From: an uncultured Eubacterium sp.
GTDB lineage: Bacteria; Bacillota; Clostridia; Eubacteriales; Eubacteriaceae
Assembly (NCBI GenBank): GCA_902784045.1
Contig: CACZTE010000270.1
Span: 1 to 36,412 of the forward strand
Length of the DNA stretch: 36,412 nt
Direction: 5' to 3'
The notes under the pieces were generated by a model. That model saw nothing but the letters and a program-made list of their open reading frames with translations. It did no database searches and was not told the origin of the DNA. Made by a program: the position numbers and the translations under genes. Each line of letters begins with the position of its first letter. The stretch's first letter is position 1. Shown piece by piece: positions 1 through 9,206 of this stretch.

Positions 1-98
1 GATATATAAAAATTCATAATAGGATAAAAAGCCGCGATATGGTAAAATACAAACAGATTGAAAAGCAAAAACAGGCGAAGGGAAGAAAGGCAGGCGAC

Positions 99-2366
99 AT
101 GAAAAAAAGCGAGCGAAAAGTCAACAAACACATCACTGCCATCAAAGGGCTCATTGACGGAGAAGAGCTTACCCTGTCCGCCGCGGTGAGCGTCATCATC
201 GCCAAATGGATGATCGATCATAACCTCTCGCCGGATATCCCCGAACGCCTGACTGACAGCCTAAAACGGGGCGAAATTATGCCGCTTGGCGATATCATGG
301 CTTGCTGGGACAGCGTCAGCGCCGGCGATGATTGGGGAGAGAAAAAAACCATCGCCATCAACGGCCGGACAGGCGTTGCCCTTGAGCGCTTTCTTCAAGA
401 GAACAATCTTTTTGCCGGAAAAGACAGCGCCGTCATCGGACTGTTGTACCAAAAACTATTATCCACGGCGCGTAAAAAACAAGGCGGCGTCTTCTACACG
501 CCGCCGGAACTGGCAGCGTTGCTTGCCCGCATGACGGGACCCGCGGAGGGCCGAATGAAAAACCTCGATCCCGCCTGCGGCGGCGGCGCGCTGCTTGCCG
601 CCATGTACGACAAGCTTCGGGCAGATAATCCGGCATTGACGCACAGAGAAATCCTGCGAGACAGACTTTGGGGTATCGACACCGATGCTTTGGCCGTCAT
701 TGTGTGCCGGTCAGTCCTCGCCTTAAAAAGCCAAAACTATGTCTATCCCGAGCACATTCTCCGCGCCGACGCCTTGTTTGACTTACAAACGCCTCAATGT
801 CGTGCTTTTGACCGCGTCATCGCCAATCCGCCCTACATTGGCCACAAAGCCTTAAAAGGCTCCTATATGGACGCCCTCAGGCAAAAATATCCCCGGGTTT
901 ACGGTGACAAAGGCGACATCGCCTACTGCTTTTATCAAAATGCCGTCAATCGCTTAAAAGACGGAGGCATCGCCGCCTTTCTGGTCTCCCGTTATTTCAC
1001 CGAAGCCCAAAACGGGGAAGGCCTGCGTCGGTTTTTAAGTGAAGAAACCCGAATCAAGCAAATCATCGACTACAACGGCGAGCGGGTCATCAAAGGCGTC
1101 GGCATTGATCCCATGATCATCGTCTTTGAAAAACGGGCGGACACGGTCGGAGATATCGACGTGCGCAAACGCGTGATAGAGAACAACACAAAGCGAAAAC
1201 TGTTCTCGAGAGAACCCCTCAGTCACCCTTCGGGTGACAGCTCCCCTTATCAAGGGGAGCCTATTGCCGACGCGTCATTAATCAGTGATTCGAAAGTCGT
1301 CCTTACCGCGCAAAACGATAACCTTGAGAATTTTCAAAAAATAGTTGACACCGCAAGGCGCAAAGACCCCCAACGCCCATCCCGAAAACCCAAACCAAAA
1401 CTCCGCAAAGCAGCGTTTCCACCGCAATCATGCGTTATGCGTCATGCAACATTCACCATTAATCCGGGGGAACAACAGCTTTCCGACAGTGAAATCCTTC
1501 CCGGCGAAGCAAACAAATCCTTCGACTGTTTCACAATTCCCCAATCCTCCCTCGGCGCGGAGCCCTGGCATTTAAACGACCCGATGACACGTCAGATCGT
1601 CGACAAAATACAAGGCGCTTGCGAGAGCACCCTCGGCAGGGAAGGGGAATTCTTTCAGGGAATCATCACCGGCGCCGACGGTGTCTTCGTCATCAAAGAC
1701 GCGCAAAAAGAAGCCCTCAGCGCGTTATCGCCCTATCTGCGCCCATGGATCAAAAACAGCCGGATTCATCCCTGTCTCATCGATAAAAACGGTCTTTATC
1801 TCATCTACGTCCGGGGAAATGAAACCGATATGTCCCCCGAGCTTGTCGATTATCTCGCGCCGCACAAAGAAAGGCTTTCAAAAAGGCGGGAATGCAAAAC
1901 CGGCAGCATCCCATGGTATGCCCTGCAGTGGCCAAGAAAGCCCGAGCTTTTCGACGGGGAAAAAATCATCTTTCCCTACAAAGCCGAAAAAAACCGCTTT
2001 GCCGTTGATGAGGGAGGCCTCTACTTTTCCGCCGATGTCTACGGCTTTATTCCCGGGAAAACCGACGCCAAAGCCCTTTGCGTGCTGCTCAACTCAGCCT
2101 GCTACAACCGCTATTTCAAATCCTACGCCAAAAAGCTCGGCGGCGCCCTCTACGAATACTATCCCAACACCTTAAAAAGATTAGCAATTCCCGAGGCGGA
2201 TGCGTCAATATATTGTGAACTGGCGCCCTATTATGATATAATAAAAACTTCAAATAACGCGGATGAAGCGAAGGAGAGCGCCGAGGCGATCATCGCCGGA
2301 TATTTCGGCCTGAGCGACGCGCAAAAACGACACATCGGAGTCAACTATGCAAAAAAGCTTTTTTGA
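99..2366 (+). CDS. Eco57I-like N6-adenine DNA methyltransferase
   Basis: Probable SAM-dependent adenine-N6 DNA methyltransferase with a C-terminal target-recognition region. Numbered from an upstream ATG at 39, it shows a YTPPEL stretch (about 153-158), the SAM-binding DPACGGG (177-183), an acidic GIDTD (212-216) and the catalytic NPPY (263-266), the order seen in gamma-class N6A enzymes of Eco57I/TaqI type. No nuclease motif or restriction gene is visible, so it may be a solitary methylase. I prefer the ATG at 99 because AAAGG lies 8 nt upstream; the ATG at 39 has poor spacing and adds 20 K/Q-rich residues. Residues about 385-505 are low in complexity and include an in-frame palindromic repeat, so this part looks inserted. 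The gene overlaps rarA by 20 nt, which suggests co-transcription. Target sequence cannot be read from the protein. Confidence 0.82.
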   Translation: MKKSERKVNKHITAIKGLIDGEELTLSAAVSVIIAKWMIDHNLSPDIPERLTDSLKRGEIMPLGDIMACWDSVSAGDDWGEKKTIAINGRTGVALERFLQENNLFAGKDSAVIGLLYQKLLSTARKKQGGVFYTPPELAALLARMTGPAEGRMKNLDPACGGGALLAAMYDKLRADNPALTHREILRDRLWGIDTDALAVIVCRSVLALKSQNYVYPEHILRADALFDLQTPQCRAFDRVIANPPYIGHKALKGSYMDALRQKYPRVYGDKGDIAYCFYQNAVNRLKDGGIAAFLVSRYFTEAQNGEGLRRFLSEETRIKQIIDYNGERVIKGVGIDPMIIVFEKRADTVGDIDVRKRVIENNTKRKLFSREPLSHPSGDSSPYQGEPIADASLISDSKVVLTAQNDNLENFQKIVDTARRKDPQRPSRKPKPKLRKAAFPPQSCVMRHATFTINPGEQQLSDSEILPGEANKSFDCFTIPQSSLGAEPWHLNDPMTRQIVDKIQGACESTLGREGEFFQGIITGADGVFVIKDAQKEALSALSPYLRPWIKNSRIHPCLIDKNGLYLIYVRGNETDMSPELVDYLAPHKERLSKRRECKTGSIPWYALQWPRKPELFDGEKIIFPYKAEKNRFAVDEGGLYFSADVYGFIPGKTDAKALCVLLNSACYNRYFKSYAKKLGGALYEYYPNTLKRLAIPEADASIYCELAPYYDIIKTSNNADEAKESAEAIIAGYFGLSDAQKRHIGVNYAKKLF
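1213..1262. repeat. double-hairpin palindromic repeat inside a coding region
   Basis: Two adjacent perfect hairpins sit in frame in the methyltransferase gene. The first pairs GTCACCC (1222-1228) with GGGTGAC (1232-1238) around TTC. The second pairs GCTCCCCTT (1240-1248) with AAGGGGAGC (1252-1260) around ATC. The reading frame stays open and gives a Ser/Pro/Gly-rich peptide (about residues 391-408). From memory, not from a search, repeats of this CAGTCACC...CTCCCC...GGGGAG layout are scattered in genomes of many clostridia. No second copy was noticed in this window. Confidence 0.75.
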
Positions 2367-3675
2367 TTTGGAATACGAAAAACAAGCGGAAGAGAACGCC
2401 CCGCTAGCGTCCCGTATGCGCCCCACCACCCTGGAGGATTTTGCGGGACAAGGGCACATCGTCGGAAAGGGAAAACTGCTGTCCCGGCTCATCGCCGCCG
2501 ACAGGCTCACCTCCGCCATTTTCTACGGGCCGCCGGGTACGGGAAAAACCACCCTCGCCGGCATCATCGCCCATCAGACCAAAGCGGCCTTTCACGTGCT
2601 CAACGCCGTCACCGCCGGTAAAAAAGACATCGAGAACGTCATTGCCATGGCCAGGGAAAACATCGGCGTCTACCGGCGAAAAACCATTCTCTTCATCGAT
2701 GAAATTCACCGCTTTAACAAAGCCCAGCAGGACGCCTTGCTGCCAAGCGTTGAAAAAGGCGACATCATCTTAATCGGCGCCACCACGGAAAATCCCTATT
2801 TCGAGATCAATCCCGCGCTGGTCTCCCGCTCCACTGTTTTTGAGTTTAAACGCCTGGAAGCGGAGGATATCAGACAAATTCTGGACAGCGCCCTCAAAGA
2901 CAAAGAAAAAGGCTACGGCGGCATGAACGTCGTCCTCACCGACGAGGCCGCGGAACACCTGTGCAGCGTCGCCGCCGGGGACGTCAGGAAAGCCTTAAAC
3001 GCCTTGGAACTGGCCGTGCTTACCGGGGAAAAAAACGAAAAAGGGGAGATCATAATCGACCTTGACGCCGCCACCGAGTGCATTCAAACCAAGGCCCTGC
3101 AATACGATAAAAAAGGCGATAATCACTACGACACCATTTCCGCCTTTATCAAAAGCATTCGGGGCTCGGATCCCGACGCGGCGCTGTTTTGGATGGCCAA
3201 AATGCTCGACGCCGGGGAAGACCCCAAATTTATCGCCAGACGCATGGTCATCGCCGCTTCCGAGGACATCGGCAACGCCAATCCGATGGGGTTGGTGGTC
3301 GCCGTTTCCGCCGCCAGAGCCGTCGAGATGATCGGCTTGCCCGAGGCGCGCATCAATCTGGCCCAGGCCGTCACCTATTTGGCGGTGTCCCCCAAAAGCA
3401 ACGCGGCGATCATGGGCATCGACGCGGCATCCGAGGCTGTCAGGCACCGCTCCGACGGCAAAGTGCCCGCCCATCTGCGCGACAGCCATTACCGGGGAAG
3501 CGAAGCCCTGGGCAGGGGTGTCGATTACCGCTATCCCCATAACTATCCCGGCGGCTATGTGGCCCAGCAATATTTGCCCGACGATATCAAAGACGACACC
3601 TTTTATCACCCGACGGACCACGGCAGCGAAAAAGCCATCGCCGAACGCTTATCGCGGTTAAAAAACACGAAATAA
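2347..3675 (+). CDS. rarA: replication-associated recombination protein A (AAA+ ATPase)
   Basis: RarA/MgsA family clamp-loader-like AAA+ ATPase that acts at stalled replication forks. The protein (442 aa, normal for the family) has Walker A GPPGTGKT at 61-68, Walker B with LFIDEIH around 115-121, and sensor-1 region IGATTENP near 143-150, followed by the helical C-terminal part with the conserved ARINLAQAVTYLA-type segment. The ATG at 2347 has a GGAG 7 nt upstream and lies inside the last codons of the methyltransferase gene, so translation is probably coupled. The next gene follows after 41 nt. Family assignment is firm; nothing unusual was seen. Confidence 0.96.
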   Translation: MQKSFFDLEYEKQAEENAPLASRMRPTTLEDFAGQGHIVGKGKLLSRLIAADRLTSAIFYGPPGTGKTTLAGIIAHQTKAAFHVLNAVTAGKKDIENVIAMARENIGVYRRKTILFIDEIHRFNKAQQDALLPSVEKGDIILIGATTENPYFEINPALVSRSTVFEFKRLEAEDIRQILDSALKDKEKGYGGMNVVLTDEAAEHLCSVAAGDVRKALNALELAVLTGEKNEKGEIIIDLDAATECIQTKALQYDKKGDNHYDTISAFIKSIRGSDPDAALFWMAKMLDAGEDPKFIARRMVIAASEDIGNANPMGLVVAVSAARAVEMIGLPEARINLAQAVTYLAVSPKSNAAIMGIDAASEAVRHRSDGKVPAHLRDSHYRGSEALGRGVDYRYPHNYPGGYVAQQYLPDDIKDDTFYHPTDHGSEKAIAERLSRLKNTK

Positions 3676-3716
3676 TAAGCATATAAAAGCATAAACAAGA
3701 AAAGGAGAGCACAGAC

Positions 3717-6638
3717 TTGCAAATCAACGAAACACATAACGGATTCGTTTTAAAAGATAAACAGGACATCGCCGAATTCAACGCGACGGCCTACGTGTTT
3801 GAATATGAACAGACGGGAACGCCGGTGATCTACTTAAGTTGTCCGGACGCCAACAAAGTCTTTCAAATCGCCTTTCGCACCCCCAATGCCAAAAGCACGG
3901 GCGTGGCCCATATCCTTGAGCATTCGGTGCTCTGCGGTTCCCGCAAATACCCGGTCAAAGAGCCCTTTGTGGAGCTGGCCAAAGGCTCAATGAACACCTT
4001 CTTAAATGCCATGACCTATCCCGATAAAACCGTCTATCCCATCGCCAGCACCAACGACAAAGATTTCATGAACCTGATGGACGTTTATCTCGACGCCGTG
4101 TTTTATCCCGATATCGACAAAAAGCCCGAGATTTTCCTGCAGGAAGGCTGGCATTATCACCTTGAGAAAGAAGACGATCCGCTGACCTACAACGGCGTCG
4201 TCTACAACGAAATGAAAGGTGTCTATTCCGATCCCGAACAGGTCATCTCCCAGGATGTCTACGAAGCCCTCTATCCCGAGAGCGTCTACGGCTTTGAGTC
4301 CGGCGGCCATCCCGATGACATTCCGAGTCTTTCGTACCGGGATTTTCTCAATTTCCACCACACCTATTATCATCCCTCCAACGCCTTTGTCTATTTTTAC
4401 GGAAACGGCGATATCAAAACCCATCTCGACTATCTGGCGGACAACTATCTCTCGGCGTTTTACTATCACAGAGTTGACAGCGCCATCGCGCTTCAGCCGC
4501 CCTTTGACGCGCCTGTCCGCATTGAGAGCGTCTATCCCGTGTCTCCCGAGGAAAGCGAGGATGCGAAAGATTACATCGCCTACGGCTGGATTCTCGGCGC
4601 CGACCTGCCTTTTGAAAAACGCTTAGCCTTCGATATCCTCTTTAACGTGCTGCTCGGCAACGACAGCGCGCCGCTTAAAAAAGCCATTTTGGATCTGGGC
4701 GTTTGCGAGGACGTCGATTATTCCTATGTGACGGCCCTCAGACAGCCGAGCCTGACCTTGCTTCTGAAAAACGCCGACAGCGGCAAAGAAGAACTGCTCA
4801 CCAAAACCATCCGAGAAACCTTGGCGCGCCTGGCGGAAGAGGGGCTTGACGCCGCCGACGTGGACGCCGCCGTCAGTTCCGCTCTGTTCACTTTAAGAGA
4901 ACAGGAATTCGGCACCACGCCCAAGGGATTGATCCTCGGTCTTGAAATGCTCGAAAGCCAGCTTTACGGGGGAAATCCTCTCACACATCTGAGCTATGAA
5001 AAAGCGATGGCCTCCGTCAAAGATTCCGCGGAGCACGGCGGTCTTGAAGCCCTAATCGCGGACTGCTTGCTGGCAAATCCCCACAGCGTGACTCTCATCT
5101 CAAAACCCGACGGCGACCTGGCGCCCAATCAGGCCAAAGCCCTTGCGGACAAACTCGCCGAGCACAAACAAAATCTCACCGACGAAGCCAAAGCCAGTAT
5201 CATCCGTCAGACCGCGCGCCTCAAAGCCTATCAGGAAAAACCCGATTCTCCGGAAGCGTTGGCCACCATTCCCAAACTCGCTCTGTCGGAGATTGACAGA
5301 AAAGCCAAAGCCTATCCCTACGAAACAGAGGAAATCGCCGGGATAAAACTGCTTTGGCATCCCTTGTCCACCGAAGGCATCACCTATATCAAGCTGTATT
5401 TCGACGCGGCATACGTCAAGCCGGAGGACATGGCGGCGCTCTCATTGTTCAACAAATACCTGTTCCGTCTCGGCACGGGAAAGCGCGGCGTCACCGAATT
5501 AAACCGGGATATCGACACTGATACCGGCGGCATTTCAAGCGGCCTTTCGGTCTATCCCGATGTCTCCGATCCCGACGCCTTTTCCACCATGCTCCTCATC
5601 AAAGGAAAAGCCCTCGACGCTAATGTCGAGAAAATGATCGACATCATCGAGGACGTCCTCACGGACACCCGTTTTGACGACACGGCGCTGATGACCAATA
5701 TCAACCGGGAACTCGCCTTGACTTTCGAAAACAAAATCCTCACCGCCGGCAACGCTCTGGCGACGAACAGGCTCAAGGCCTATTATTCGCCGGTAGGCTG
5801 TGAATCCCAACGAATCGGCGGTCTGGATTTTTACCGCTATGTCAAAAACCTGCCGGAATTTGACAGCCGGGACGCAGGGGAGCTCATCGCTTCGCTTTCG
5901 CGCGTCTATCATCAAATCATCCGGACGCCGCGCCTCACGGTCAGCCTTGCCTGCGCGCCGTCACAAAAACAGCGGGCTGTGAAGGCCTTAAATGACCTTC
6001 TTAACAAACTGCCCGGAGACGACGCCGACATCTTTGCCCGTAACTACACACCCCTTCGCCAAAACGAAGGCATTATGACGCCGTCAAAAATCAATTACGC
6101 CGCTAAGGGCTTCAATCTCGCTCGCTTAGGCTACCGCTATGACGGGTCTCTCTGTGTCCTCAAAAACTTCCTGGCGATGGATTATCTGTGGAACAATATC
6201 CGCGTTAAAGGCGGGGCATACGGCGCCGGCATGGCATTAAACCGCTCCGGAGACATCGTCTTTTCATCTTTCAGAGATCCCCACGTGGGGGGCACTTTCG
6301 CCGCTTTTGACGGTGTCGGCGCTTATTTAAAAACGCTTTCCCTCTCCGAAAGAGAGCTTGAAAAACAGATCATCGGCACTGTATCCGCCAAGGATGTGCC
6401 GGTATCCGAAGCACTGACGGCCGCCGCCGCCGATTCCATGGTTTTCACAGGTCTCACTCAGGAAATGATACAGCGGGAGAGAGACGAAATCCTCGGAACC
6501 ACCGTTGACGATTTAAAAGACAAAGCGGAATTGATGGATGCCCTGATGGCCGAGAACACCCTTTGCGCCATTGGCAGTGAAGCAAAAATCAAAGAAAACG
6601 GAGAACTATTCGATGCGCTCATTACGATCTATGAATAA
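3717..6638 (+). CDS. PreP-type M16C zinc metallopeptidase
   Basis: Large M16C peptidase of the presequence protease/Cym1 type, expected to degrade short unfolded peptides inside a closed two-half chamber. The inverted zinc motif HxxEH is HILEH at 65-69, and a Glu at 165 in YNEMKG sits 96 residues later, the spacing I recall for plant PreP. The length of 973 aa matches the family. The start is TTG at 3717, chosen because AAGGAGAG lies about 9 nt upstream and no ATG or GTG fits better. The 3' end overlaps the signal-peptide region of the next gene by 26 nt. No signal peptide is visible, so it is probably cytoplasmic. Confidence 0.93.
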   Translation: MQINETHNGFVLKDKQDIAEFNATAYVFEYEQTGTPVIYLSCPDANKVFQIAFRTPNAKSTGVAHILEHSVLCGSRKYPVKEPFVELAKGSMNTFLNAMTYPDKTVYPIASTNDKDFMNLMDVYLDAVFYPDIDKKPEIFLQEGWHYHLEKEDDPLTYNGVVYNEMKGVYSDPEQVISQDVYEALYPESVYGFESGGHPDDIPSLSYRDFLNFHHTYYHPSNAFVYFYGNGDIKTHLDYLADNYLSAFYYHRVDSAIALQPPFDAPVRIESVYPVSPEESEDAKDYIAYGWILGADLPFEKRLAFDILFNVLLGNDSAPLKKAILDLGVCEDVDYSYVTALRQPSLTLLLKNADSGKEELLTKTIRETLARLAEEGLDAADVDAAVSSALFTLREQEFGTTPKGLILGLEMLESQLYGGNPLTHLSYEKAMASVKDSAEHGGLEALIADCLLANPHSVTLISKPDGDLAPNQAKALADKLAEHKQNLTDEAKASIIRQTARLKAYQEKPDSPEALATIPKLALSEIDRKAKAYPYETEEIAGIKLLWHPLSTEGITYIKLYFDAAYVKPEDMAALSLFNKYLFRLGTGKRGVTELNRDIDTDTGGISSGLSVYPDVSDPDAFSTMLLIKGKALDANVEKMIDIIEDVLTDTRFDDTALMTNINRELALTFENKILTAGNALATNRLKAYYSPVGCESQRIGGLDFYRYVKNLPEFDSRDAGELIASLSRVYHQIIRTPRLTVSLACAPSQKQRAVKALNDLLNKLPGDDADIFARNYTPLRQNEGIMTPSKINYAAKGFNLARLGYRYDGSLCVLKNFLAMDYLWNNIRVKGGAYGAGMALNRSGDIVFSSFRDPHVGGTFAAFDGVGAYLKTLSLSERELEKQIIGTVSAKDVPVSEALTAAAADSMVFTGLTQEMIQRERDEILGTTVDDLKDKAELMDALMAENTLCAIGSEAKIKENGELFDALITIYE

Positions 6639-8004
6639 ACATATTGTTTCATTATTCATTGTTCTGGCAATCACGCTGGGCTTTCCGGGCGCCGCTTTCG
6701 CGGCGATGCCGTCTTTCAGCGGCGATCAAGCGATTTATCTCGTCGACGAAAAAACCGGAACCGTCCTCGTTGACCAAAACGGTGAAGAAAAATTCTATCC
6801 GGCGAGCACCACCAAAATGCTCACCACCCTGGTCGCCCTCGATTATGTCGCCGACAAAATGGACACCAAAGTGACCGTCGGCGATGAGGTGAACATGGTC
6901 AGCACCGACAGTTCTCTGGCGGAGATCAAACAAGGCGAATCCCTCACCTGGAAAGAGCTGTTTTACGGCATGCTTCTGCCCTCGGGCAACGACGCTGCCA
7001 TCACCATATCCGTCAATGTGGCGCGGATGGCCACCGGCAACAACAATTTGTCCAACGAGGAAGCCGTCAAGCGATTTGTCGAAATGATGAACGAAAAAGC
7101 CGACGAAATGGGATGCGAAACTTACAATTTCGTCAATCCCCACGGCCTTCACGACGACAATCATTACATGACGGCCAAAGATATGTACATCATTTCTCAC
7201 GAAGTCCTCAAAAACAGCGATATCGCGCAAATCGTCAAATCCCCGACTTACAGCCATCAAACCACGACGCCCAACGCCCGCCCCTGGCGAAACACCAATT
7301 TCCTCGTTGTCGATAACGGCAGCGCGGCGCTGTATCCCGACGTCTACGAAAACGGGCAAAATCCTCTGTACAACAAAGAAGCCACCGGCGTCAAAACAGG
7401 CTTTACCGATCAAGCCGGCAGATGTCTTGTTTTTTCGGCGAATACCGATGGCAAAAATCTGCTCGGCATTATCTATAAAGCCGCCGATAACGACGTGCTC
7501 TACGGCCAGGCCAATGAGGTCATTGAATCCCTGAAAAACGATTATAAACAGGTCACCTGGACCGACGAATACAACCAAATGCCCGCTGTCAAGGTGAAGG
7601 GCAACCACTTCTTCGATGGCAACAGCTTAAAGCTCTCAACGGGAAACGCCGCGTCTTCCACCGTGCTCAAAGATAAAGAATCCCAGTATTCCACAAGTAT
7701 CACCCTTAATGATACAACGCTTGAAAAAGTGGACGACGAAACCTATAAAGTTCGCGCCGACATTAAAGAAGGCGATGAAATCGGAAAACTCGACGTCAAA
7801 TTTAACGGTAAAGATTACCAGAGCTTTCCGATTTACGCCGGCAACAAAATGCGTCAGCGCAACATTGTCGACTTCCTATTCTGGGCATTGATTGTTATCC
7901 TGATTATCGCCTTCATCGTATTGGCCAGACTCTATTTTGTTTCCAGAAAAAATAAAACCGGAAAAGGCGCAGCGCATTCCGGAAAACGAAAAAAACGACT
8001 ATAA
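6613..8004 (+). CDS. D-alanyl-D-alanine carboxypeptidase, membrane-anchored (copy 1)
   Basis: Class C low-molecular-weight penicillin-binding protein (S11 peptidase) that trims the terminal D-Ala of peptidoglycan stem peptides outside the membrane. The three active-site motifs are complete: STTK (Ser65-Lys68), SGN (124-126) and KTG (261-263). A signal peptide ends at about residue 30 (AAFA|AMPS). A PBP5-like beta domain follows the catalytic domain, then a transmembrane helix at about 417-442 and a short Lys/Arg-rich cytoplasmic tail. The frame is open from an ATG at 6571, but the ATG at 6613 has GGAG 9 nt upstream and puts the signal peptide at the N-terminus; 6631 is also possible. Stop and the next start overlap as TAATG. 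This is the intact parent of the following copy. Confidence 0.94.
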   Translation: MRSLRSMNKHIVSLFIVLAITLGFPGAAFAAMPSFSGDQAIYLVDEKTGTVLVDQNGEEKFYPASTTKMLTTLVALDYVADKMDTKVTVGDEVNMVSTDSSLAEIKQGESLTWKELFYGMLLPSGNDAAITISVNVARMATGNNNLSNEEAVKRFVEMMNEKADEMGCETYNFVNPHGLHDDNHYMTAKDMYIISHEVLKNSDIAQIVKSPTYSHQTTTPNARPWRNTNFLVVDNGSAALYPDVYENGQNPLYNKEATGVKTGFTDQAGRCLVFSANTDGKNLLGIIYKAADNDVLYGQANEVIESLKNDYKQVTWTDEYNQMPAVKVKGNHFFDGNSLKLSTGNAASSTVLKDKESQYSTSITLNDTTLEKVDDETYKVRADIKEGDEIGKLDVKFNGKDYQSFPIYAGNKMRQRNIVDFLFWALIVILIIAFIVLARLYFVSRKNKTGKGAAHSGKRKKRL

Positions 8005-9206
8005 TGAAAAAATCATCAGAATTACTGGCATTGCCGGGGGACAATGAAAAACTGAAAGCCGCTATCGGTGACGAAGCGGCGTACATCGTCGACGAAAAAA
8101 CCGGAACAGTCCTCGCTGACCAAAACGCCGATAAAAAGTACTACCCGGCCAGCACCACCAAAATCTTGACCACCCTTGTCGCTCTCGATTACGTTGCCGA
8201 TAAAATGGACACCAGGGTAACCGTTGGCGATGAATTGGACATGCTCGATCCCGAGAGCTCCCTGGCGGAAATCGAGCAAGGCGAATCCCTGACTTGGAAA
8301 GAACTGTTTTACGGCATGCTTCTGCCCTCCGGCTGTGATGCTGCCCTCACGATAGCCGTCAATGTGGCCCGAATGGCAGCTGACAACCAACATTTATCCA
8401 ACGAAGAGGCGATCAAGCGTTTTGCCGAGATGATGAATGAAAAAGCTGATGAAATGGGGTGCAAAAACTACAATTTTGTCAATCCCCACGGCATTCATGA
8501 TGACAATCACTATATTTCGGCCAAAGACATGTACATCATTGCTCATGAAACGCTCAAAAACAAGGATATTGCCCAAATCGTCAAAACCCCGGTCTACAGC
8601 CGGCAAACCGCCACCCTCGGCATCTATCATTGGCAGACCACCAACTATCTCATTTTTGATAGCGAAAGCGCCGCTTTGTATTCAGACATTTTCGAAAACG
8701 GGCATAATCCTCAGTACAACCAAGACGCCACCGGCGTCAAAACCGGTTTTACCATCCCGGCCGGCAGATGTCTTGTCTTTTCGGCAAAGGCGGATGACAA
8801 AAAGATTCTGGGCGTCATCTTCAATGCCCCCAGCAACGCCGTGCTCTACACCCAGGCTAACAATGTGATTGAATCGCTGAAAAACGATTATCAACATGTC
8901 ACATGGACCGATGAAAACCATCAATTGCCGTCTGTCAAAGTAAGGGACAATCACTTTTCAGAAGGCAATTACCTCAAACTCTTCACAGGAAAAGCCGCCG
9001 CGTCTACCGTGCTCAAAGAAAAAGCATCCCGGTATTCGCCAAGGGTCACCCTTAATAACAGTCTGCTTGAGAAAGTGGACGATCAGACTTACAAAGTCCT
9101 TAAAGCAATCAAAGAAGGCGATGAAATCGGAAGCTTAGACATCGAAATCGACGGCATAATTTATCAATGCTTTCCCATCTACGCCGGCAACAAAATGCGT
9201 CCGTAA
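8004..9206 (+). CDS. chimeric D,D-carboxypeptidase paralog lacking signal peptide and anchor (copy 2)
   Basis: A 400-aa S11-type protein, by eye roughly 70% identical to copy 1 from residue 22 on. Its first 21 residues instead match the N-terminus of the downstream U32 protein (12 of 21 identical, including MKK, ELLA, GD and AA). There is no signal peptide, and the stop at 9204-9206 falls just before the place where copy 1 has its membrane helix, so the product should be a soluble cytoplasmic protein. STTK (50-53) and KTG (246-248) remain, but SxN has become SGC (109-111), losing an Asn conserved in active family members. The 400-codon frame has no stop or frameshift despite the divergence, which hints at selection. 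No good ribosome binding site precedes it; translation is probably coupled through TAATG. It may be inactive as a carboxypeptidase or may have a new role. Confidence 0.88.
   Translation: MKKSSELLALPGDNEKLKAAIGDEAAYIVDEKTGTVLADQNADKKYYPASTTKILTTLVALDYVADKMDTRVTVGDELDMLDPESSLAEIEQGESLTWKELFYGMLLPSGCDAALTIAVNVARMAADNQHLSNEEAIKRFAEMMNEKADEMGCKNYNFVNPHGIHDDNHYISAKDMYIIAHETLKNKDIAQIVKTPVYSRQTATLGIYHWQTTNYLIFDSESAALYSDIFENGHNPQYNQDATGVKTGFTIPAGRCLVFSAKADDKKILGVIFNAPSNAVLYTQANNVIESLKNDYQHVTWTDENHQLPSVKVRDNHFSEGNYLKLFTGKAAASTVLKEKASRYSPRVTLNNSLLEKVDDQTYKVLKAIKEGDEIGSLDIEIDGIIYQCFPIYAGNKMRP

Noticed and set aside
1681..2175. 164-codon plus-strand open frame inside the methyltransferase
   Set aside because: Other frame of a gene with clear motifs; Ser/Pro/Lys-rich shadow without family signs.
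6652..7608. 318-codon minus-strand open frame
   Set aside because: Lies fully within carboxypeptidase copy 1, has no family resemblance, and arises from its C-ending codon use.
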